This document shows positions 53,358 to 58,458 of a stretch of 58,458 nt of DNA, piece by piece. A program made the position numbers and the translations under genes. Under the pieces are notes generated by a model. That model ran no database searches and was not told the DNA's origin. It saw only the letters and a program-made list of their open reading frames with translations. This DNA comes from DAOUAT01 sp964551735 (lineage in GTDB: Bacteria > Chloroflexota > Anaerolineae > CG2-30-64-16), in NCBI GenBank assembly GCA_964551735.1, contig CAZKEF010000034.1, positions 1 to 58,458 on the forward strand, given 5' to 3'. The first letter of the stretch is position 1. Every line of letters starts with the position of its first letter.

Positions 53358-53565
53358 TCGCGCGCATCCTACTCGGCATATTCCTGGTCTTTGCCGGGAC
53401 CAGTCATCTCACGGTGGTGCAGGCCGAGTTTCTCGCCCAGGTGCCGACCTGGCTGCCGGTGGATGGCGACCTGGTCGTGGTCCTGTCCGGGATCGCCGAG
53501 ATCGCGCTGGGGCTGGCCCTGATCTTCCTGGTCAAACAGCGCGTGCCGGTCGGCCTGGCCGCCGC
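53358..53565 (+). pseudogene. DoxX-like membrane protein fragment
   Basis: In one frame: TLARILLGIFLVFAGTSHLT, then LVVVLSGIAEIALGLALIFL, which is a DoxX-type opening. There is no ATG (the expected position reads ATA), and the frame is lost near 53565, where the reading continues in another frame. It is a dead or damaged gene just upstream of the eCIS promoter. Confidence 0.6.
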
Positions 53566-53982
53566 CTCCTGTTCGTGCCGTTCTTGCAGTCCCAGCAGAT
53601 CGTCGTCAACACCTGGATTCCTTTCGCAGACCAGCTGGAAGCCTCCTTGCCCGAGCTGGCCTGCTATGAACTGCCCACCATCAACGAACTGCCTGCGCTC
53701 TCACGCACCTTCATCAACGAGGGCATGCGGGCAGGCATCCCCAACGCCAAAGCGCGCGCCCGCACGGTCACGCTGTACATCAACCTGGCAAGCTTCATGC
53801 GGGCGTTCGACATCCCGAACAAGAATGAGGTTCACGTCTTGCTCGTGGACCGCCGGGGCGGCACTACAGTGTGGCGCACGACAGGGAGCTTTGATGAGGC
53901 GAAGAGCAGCGCCCTGGCGGGAGCGATTACGGCCTATCTGCGGCCTGCCGCGTCGCATGGACGACCAGCGGATACCATCTAG
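53566..53982 (+). pseudogene. C-terminal fragment, thioredoxin-fold-like (possibly ATP10-like)
   Basis: An open frame joined to the DoxX piece: NTWIPFADQLEASLPELACY, ELPTINELP, MRAGIPNAKARARTVTLYIN, VLLVDRRGG. It resembles AhpC/TSA- or ATP10-like proteins of about 180-200 residues, but the N-terminus is missing. The junction with the DoxX fragment points to a deletion plus frameshift. The identification is tentative. Confidence 0.4.
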
Positions 53983-54017
53983 CTGAGGCGAAAGACGATG
54001 CAACGCAGCATCCGGTC

Positions 54018-54275
54018 TTGTTCGTGCTGGCGGCCTGTGTCTTCGCGATCTGGGGCGTCATCTATACGGCCTTCGCGATCTTCCAGGCGCGCCCCGGCCA
54101 GCGGGATGACCCCCGGCTGCGGCGCATCGGCGGGCTCTTCGTCGTGGCGAGCCTGGCGAACAGCGCCTGGATCTTCGCGTGGCACTACCGAAACTTTCCG
54201 CTCAGCATGGTGTGCATGTTGAGGTCCGGCGCCGCAGCGCCCTTCAGCCGCGATTTCAATCGCCAAGCCGGCTGA
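54018..54275 (+). pseudogene. TspO/tryptophan-rich sensory-like fragment
   Basis: The frame encodes FAIWGVIYTAFAIFQARPGQ, then RLRRIGGLF and NSAWIFAWHYRNFPLS, the core helices of tryptophan-rich sensory proteins. There is no proper start, and the C-terminal half is replaced by an unrelated tail (RSGAAAPFSRDFNRQ). It is a truncated pseudogene. Confidence 0.55.
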
Positions 54276-54314
54276 TGACAACATCAGCGTAACTGGCAAG
54301 AATGTGCATTTGGT

Positions 54315-54320
54315 TATAAT
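54315..54320 (+). promoter_or_regulatory. Putative -10 box of psuG
   Basis: TTATAATAT at 54314-54322 lies 86 bp before the psuG start. The -35 is poor (CTGGCA at 54294, short spacer). Tentative. Confidence 0.4.
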
Positions 54321-54405
54321 ATGGCTCAGTGAAAGACCGTTTGGGATTCAGCGAAAGCTGGGGGGAGGCTCATGTGACCCAGTGCAAGGTAAAGGAGTTT
54401 GAACT

Positions 54406-55323
54406 ATGCTAGAAAAGTACCTGGATATCCGTCCCGAAGTCGCCGAGGCGCTCCGAGCCGGCAAGCCCGTTCTCGCCCTCGAATCCACCATCATTTCCCA
54501 CGGCATGCCCTATCCCCGGAACATGGAAACCGCCCTGCAGGTGGAAGCCATCGTCCGGGAGCGTGGCGTGGTTCCCGCCACCATCGCCATCCTCGGCGGC
54601 CGGCTCAAGGTGGGCCTGGCGCCGGAGGAGATCGCAACCTTGGGCAAACTGGGGCTCAAGGTCCACAAGGCCTCCCGCCGCGACATCCCGTTCCTCGTTG
54701 CGAAGCGCGAGGACGGCGCCACAACGGTTGCTTCCACCATGATCATTGCCGCGCTGGCCGGGATCCGGGTGTTCGCCACCGGGGGGATCGGCGGCGTGCA
54801 TCGCGGCGCCCCCGAAACCTTCGATATTTCCGCCGACCTCCAGGAATTGGCGCACACCAATGTCGCCGTGGTCTGTGCCGGCGCCAAGTCCATCCTGGAC
54901 ATCGGCCTGACCCTGGAATACCTGGAAAGCAACGGTGTGCCGGTGGTTGGCTACCAGACGGAGGAAATGCCGGCTTTCTACACCCGCGAAAGCGGCTTCA
55001 AGGTGGATTACCGGGTTGATTCCCCCAGGGAAGTGGCTGCAGCCCTCAAGGCCAAGTGGGACCTGGGCCTCAACGGCGGCGTCATCATCGCCGTTCCCAT
55101 CCCGGCTGAGTATGCCATGGATCCTGCCGTCATTTCCGCGGTGATCGCGCGCGCTGTCGCCGAATCGGAAGAACGCGGCATCAAGGGCAAAGACGTCACG
55201 CCCTTCCTCTTAGACAGGGTCCAGCAGATCACCGGCGGGGACAGCCTGAATTCGAACATCCAACTGGTGTACAACAATGCCCGTGTGGGGGCGGAGATCG
55301 CCATTGAGCTGGCAAGACTGTAG
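54406..55323 (+). CDS. psuG: Pseudouridine-5'-phosphate glycosidase
   Basis: 305 residues. Reversibly splits pseudouridine 5'-phosphate into uracil and ribose 5-phosphate (a C-C glycosidic bond) with Mn2+. Family motifs are clear: LALESTIISHGMPYP, ATIAILGGRLKVGL, KASRRDIPF, DGATTVASTMIIA, FATGGIGGVHRG, and QLVYNNARVGAEIA at the end. The catalytic Lys/Glu are in the ESTI and KASRRD segments by homology. AAAGGAG lies 8 nt before the ATG. The expected pseudouridine kinase psuK is not in the window, so it seems to stand alone among decayed genes. Confidence 0.96.
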   Translation: MLEKYLDIRPEVAEALRAGKPVLALESTIISHGMPYPRNMETALQVEAIVRERGVVPATIAILGGRLKVGLAPEEIATLGKLGLKVHKASRRDIPFLVAKREDGATTVASTMIIAALAGIRVFATGGIGGVHRGAPETFDISADLQELAHTNVAVVCAGAKSILDIGLTLEYLESNGVPVVGYQTEEMPAFYTRESGFKVDYRVDSPREVAAALKAKWDLGLNGGVIIAVPIPAEYAMDPAVISAVIARAVAESEERGIKGKDVTPFLLDRVQQITGGDSLNSNIQLVYNNARVGAEIAIELARL

Positions 55324-55326
55324 ATC

Positions 55327-55346
55327 GAGTTGTAGGGCGACAACTC
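55327..55346 (+). terminator. Hairpin after psuG
   Basis: GAGTTGT-AGGGCG-ACAACTC starts 4 nt after the psuG stop codon. There is no T run, so it may be a weak terminator or an mRNA 3' stem. Confidence 0.45.
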
Positions 55347-55379
55347 AAGAGTGCCCGTCCCACTAACGGCCCGCATCAC

Positions 55380-55485
55380 GACCAGGACCCCAGAACCAAA
55401 GGCTGGATCAAGCCGGACGGCGAGCACCCTTCCGCGGCTGGGGCGCAGTACTACGCCGAGCTGCTGCGGCAATCGGGTTACAACG
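55380..55485 (+). pseudogene. C-terminal fragment of an SGNH/GDSL hydrolase
   Basis: The frame reads GWIKPDGEHPSAAGAQYYAE, then LLRQSGY. This is the usual C-terminal block of SGNH esterases, where Asp-x-x-His supplies part of the catalytic triad. The rest of the enzyme is absent; only about 35 codons remain in the 275-bp gap after psuG. Confidence 0.6.
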
Positions 55486-55598
55486 CGTGGGTGGCGCGTG
55501 CCCATGATCGCGTACGATCGTGGGCACGCGCCTGGGCGCGCGTCCGCAGCGACCTTCATGGCACGCGTGGCCGTGATATCCACCGCGACCAGCACCCA

Positions 55599-57782
55599 CT
55601 AGAGCCGCAGCGGGAGCTGGCGCAGCCGCTTGCCTGTCAGCGCGTAGACCGCATTGGCGACGGCCGGTGCCACCGGCCCGAGGGGCGGCTCGCCGATGCC
55701 GTGCGGCTTGTCAGCGCCTTGTAGCAGCACCACCTCGATCGCCGGTGCGGCCGACAACGGGAGGATGCGATACGCGCCGAAGTTGGCCGGGCCGAGCACG
55801 CCGTCCGCCACCGTCACCTCTTCCAGCAGCGCCGAGCTGAGGCCCATGATCACATTGCCCTCCACCTGCGCGGCCACCCCATTCGGGTTGACGATGACGC
55901 CCGGATCCACGGCCGTTGTGACCCGGTGAACGCGAATCTGGCCGCCGTCGGCCGAAACCTCGGCCACGCTGGCGACAATCGTGCCGTAGTCCACGCAGCA
56001 GGCGACGCCTCGGGCCCGGCCGGCCGGCGCAGGCGTGTTCCAGCCGGCCCGGTCGGCCGCGGCCAGCAGCACGCCGCGCAGCCGTTCACCGATGACCCCC
56101 TCCGGCAGATGGCGTAGGCGCAGCTCGATGGGATCAGCGCCGGCCGCCACGGCCACCTCATCCAGGAAGCATTCGATGGCAAAGGTGTTGGGCAGCAGGC
56201 CCAGCCCGCGCCACCAGCCGGTCAGGAAGGGCAGGTCGGCCACCCAGGCGATGGTCTCCCGGTTGGGGATGCTGTAAGGGATGCGGCCGCCGCGCCAGGC
56301 GCCGAAATCGTGCCCCAGCACGGCGCCGGCGATGGCGGGCAGGAAGGGCAGCGCGACCTTGCCGCTGGCCTGTTCGTGCACCAGCGCCTCGATCCGCCCA
56401 TCCGCTGTCAGGCCGGCGCGCAGGATGTGATGCGTGGGCGGCCGCACGAAGCTGTTGCGGAAGTCCTCTGTGCGGCTCCAGACCAGGTGCACCGGCCGGC
56501 CGGCGGCCTGGGAGAGCCGCGCGGCTTCGACCGCGGCTTTGGTCTCCACCTTGTGCCCCAGGCCGGCGCCGAGATACGGCTGGTGGACCACGACGGCCTC
56601 CGGCTTCAGCCCCAACGCCTCGGCCACGTCGCCGCGCACACTGACGGCCGCCTGGGTCGAGGTGTAGATCACCGCGGCGTCAGCCTTGACGTCAGCGACG
56701 GCGGTCAGCGGCTCGAAGTGGGCGTGATACGCCATGGGCACGCGATACTCGGCCTCGACCGCGGCGCGGCCCCGCAGCCGGCCCCGCACCGCGCCCTCCT
56801 TCTGGATGACGACGCCGCCCGCGCCGCCGGCGGTCACCGCGTCATCTATCTCGGCCTGCTGCCAGAGGTGACCGGCGTCCCAGGTCAGGTCCAGCGCGCC
56901 CATGGCGGCATAGGCCTGCTCCCGGCTTTCCGCCACCACACCGGCGAAGTGGTTTTTCTCATCTATGACTACCTTTATCACGCCCGGCAGCGTCGCGGCC
57001 CGGCCCGCTGCAGCGCGCTTGAGCTGCCCCTCGACAGTGGATGGGTGCGCCACCGCGCCGTAGGCCATGCCCGGCAGGCGCACGTCTATGCTGTAGGTCG
57101 CCTGGCCCAGCACCTTGGCCCGCAGATCGACGCGCGGCATGGGCTGCCCGATGTAGCGCAGCTCGGCGTCAGTCTTGAGCGGTGCAGGCTGCTCCGGCAC
57201 GGTCAGCGTCTCGGCGGCGGCCACGATCTCTCCGTAGGAGCGGCGCGCAGCCGGATCGGCCTTGACGTACACGTAACCTTGCTCAGCCGCCGTCTCTTCC
57301 ACGGGCCGGCCCAGTTGGCGCGCCCCTTCGGCGCGTACGATCTGGCGCACGGTGGCCCCGGCCTGGCGGAGGGTCAGGTACAGCGAGGAAACGGAGTTGC
57401 TGGCGCTGGTGCCGATGGGATCATCCAGGCCGCGGCCGGTAGGCGCGCTCACTACCTCCAGGTCCTTCCAGGCGACTTCCAGCTCGTCGGCCGCGGCCTG
57501 CGCCAGGGCCGTGTGCACGCCCTGGCCCATCTCGACCTTGGGGATGAAGAGCCGGACGGCGTTGTTCGGTAGGATTTCGAACCACGCGATGGGTGTGGCC
57601 TTGATGTTGCTCGGCGGCCCGCCCGACGACTCCAAGAAGTCGGCGATCCGCAGGCGGGCATAGGGCACGCCCACCAGGCCCAAGCCCAGCGCCACGGTTG
57701 CGCCGCCTGCGCCGGCCATGATGAGGAACTGCCGGCGGGTGATCTTCCCCTTCGGCTTGCCTGCCGCGCTTGGCTTGCTCAT
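55599..57782 (-). CDS. Isoquinoline 1-oxidoreductase-type molybdopterin subunit
   Basis: 727 residues of the xanthine dehydrogenase superfamily (IorB type). A Tat signal (TRRQFL, residues 15-20, then a hydrophobic stretch) shows export of the folded enzyme. Family features are IPKVEMGQGVHTALAQAAAD, the central GAVAHPSTVEGQ..., YLGAGLGHKVETKAAVEAAR and the late NVIMGLSSALLEEVTVADG block with the catalytic Glu near the end (GIGEPPLGPVAPA). It would hydroxylate an N-heterocycle or aldehyde outside the membrane; the substrate is unknown. The start overlaps the stop of the Fe-S subunit by 4 nt. Confidence 0.9.
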   Translation of the reverse strand: MSKPSAAGKPKGKITRRQFLIMAGAGGATVALGLGLVGVPYARLRIADFLESSGGPPSNIKATPIAWFEILPNNAVRLFIPKVEMGQGVHTALAQAAADELEVAWKDLEVVSAPTGRGLDDPIGTSASNSVSSLYLTLRQAGATVRQIVRAEGARQLGRPVEETAAEQGYVYVKADPAARRSYGEIVAAAETLTVPEQPAPLKTDAELRYIGQPMPRVDLRAKVLGQATYSIDVRLPGMAYGAVAHPSTVEGQLKRAAAGRAATLPGVIKVVIDEKNHFAGVVAESREQAYAAMGALDLTWDAGHLWQQAEIDDAVTAGGAGGVVIQKEGAVRGRLRGRAAVEAEYRVPMAYHAHFEPLTAVADVKADAAVIYTSTQAAVSVRGDVAEALGLKPEAVVVHQPYLGAGLGHKVETKAAVEAARLSQAAGRPVHLVWSRTEDFRNSFVRPPTHHILRAGLTADGRIEALVHEQASGKVALPFLPAIAGAVLGHDFGAWRGGRIPYSIPNRETIAWVADLPFLTGWWRGLGLLPNTFAIECFLDEVAVAAGADPIELRLRHLPEGVIGERLRGVLLAAADRAGWNTPAPAGRARGVACCVDYGTIVASVAEVSADGGQIRVHRVTTAVDPGVIVNPNGVAAQVEGNVIMGLSSALLEEVTVADGVLGPANFGAYRILPLSAAPAIEVVLLQGADKPHGIGEPPLGPVAPAVANAVYALTGKRLRQLPLRL

Positions 57783-58262
57783 AGCCCACCCTCCTGCTGG
57801 CCGATCTCAGCGGCCCGCGCCACGGCGCGCTGGATGCGCGGGTAGGCGCCGCAGCGGCAGAGGACCCGATCCATGCCCGCCACGATCTCGGCCTCGCTGG
57901 GCCGGGGATTGCTGCGCAGCAGCGCCACCGCGGTCAGCATCTGGCCGGTCATGCAGTAGCCGCACTGGTGCACCTGCTCCTCCTCGAATGCCCGCTGCAC
58001 CGGATGCAGAACCACTGCGCCGTCCGGCCCCGTCCCGGCCAACCCCTCCAGGGTGACGATGGCCTTACCGGCCACGGCTGACAGCGGCGTGATGCAGGAG
58101 CGGGTGGGCTGGCCGTCCACGAGGATCGTGCAAGAGCCGCATATGCCGACGCCGCAACCGAATTTGGTTCCGGTGAGCCCCAGCTCATCCCGCAGCACCC
58201 ACAGCAAGATGCGGTCGGGTTCGTCGGTCACCGTAGATTTGATCGTTGATGGCAAGCTCCAT
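57779..58262 (-). CDS. [2Fe-2S] subunit of the isoquinoline oxidoreductase, with an apparent frameshift near the start
   Basis: About 160 residues. It holds both iron-sulfur motifs: plant ferredoxin type (GTKFGCGVGICGSC.. and C) and the C-terminal QCGYCMTGQ...CRCGAY. The ATG at 58262 has AAGGAG 5 nt upstream and begins MELAINDQIY, the normal first strand of the family. However, the main frame (VTDEPDRILLWVLRDELGL...) is offset by one base. A 1-nt insertion or 2-nt deletion near 58228-58234 must separate them. Alternatively a TTG at 58255 in the main frame is used. Confidence 0.8.
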
Positions 58263-58458
58263 GTAGACTCCTTGGATCAGAAGACAGTGGTCACCCACCT
58301 GAGGTCTTGCGTCTTCGTTGTGGGGCCGTCTGTCGGTTATGTACCAACTCCTTAGCGAGTACGTAACGTTCCGTCAGGCTGATGCCGACTGCCATGATAC
58401 GATCTAAGAACCTATCCGAAAACTGCCATGTCGCACAGGATGCTGGCACAAGCGAACT

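Overview
The window is GC-rich bacterial DNA, most likely from a member of the Chloroflexota (Anaerolineae/Caldilineae type). This is inferred from gene content (nSTAND1-WD40, CHAT, ACR3/ArsM, a large contractile injection cluster with a DUF6519 protein) and from many short extragenic repeat families. No rRNA or tRNA gene was seen and there is no taxonomic marker, so the assignment is tentative.

Layout. (1) 1-6233: an EamA-type permease, a membrane alpha/beta hydrolase, and a divergent pair formed by a VWA-domain lipoprotein and a membrane-anchored HTH/TPR protein. (2) 6394-12742: an arsenic island, all on the + strand: ArsR, an ArsP-type permease, a small thioredoxin, the ACR3 arsenite pump, a dead radical-SAM maturase fragment, an Fe-S protein, a second ArsR with a palindromic operator lying on a consensus promoter, and a double-methyltransferase ArsM. 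(3) 13109-22015 (- strand): a five-gene set made of an nSTAND1 NTPase with 14 WD40 repeats, a secreted PPC/SH3 protein, a CHAT-SIR2 fusion, a second caspase-fold protease and a tiny tail gene. This looks like a signalling, cell-death or defence module. (4) 22330-24260: an IS5-type transposase scrap and a polytopic membrane protein. (5) 24895-53087 (- strand): a complete-looking extracellular-type contractile injection system (eCIS) operon of 21 genes. It runs from sheath and tube through an AAA+ ATPase, DUF4255, two DUF4157 proteins, LysM proteins, hub, spike, PAAR tip, gp25 and two baseplate J proteins to a gpI-like protein, a DUF6519 protein and a membrane-tethered beta-prism-like protein. 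A consensus promoter sits 90-130 bp upstream of the sheath gene. (6) 53358-55485: decayed gene fragments around an intact psuG. (7) 55599-58262: the two subunits of an isoquinoline-1-oxidoreductase-type molybdenum hydroxylase.

Working together. The arsenic genes combine sensing, arsenite export, methylation and probably export of methylated arsenicals. The eCIS genes are joined by short gaps and stop/start overlaps, so they are probably one transcription unit. Its most unusual member is a 1575-residue baseplate J protein that carries an inserted sortilin/BNR-like propeller, two hydrophobic segments and an Ala/Thr linker, which suggests a membrane-anchored injection machine. A second baseplate J gene is broken by a 7-bp tandem duplication, and a disordered eCIS protein appears to be built partly from intergenic repeats translated in frame. 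The CHAT/STAND module and the eCIS lie close together and both have TTGACA-N17-TATAGT promoters, which raises the untested possibility that they are functionally linked.
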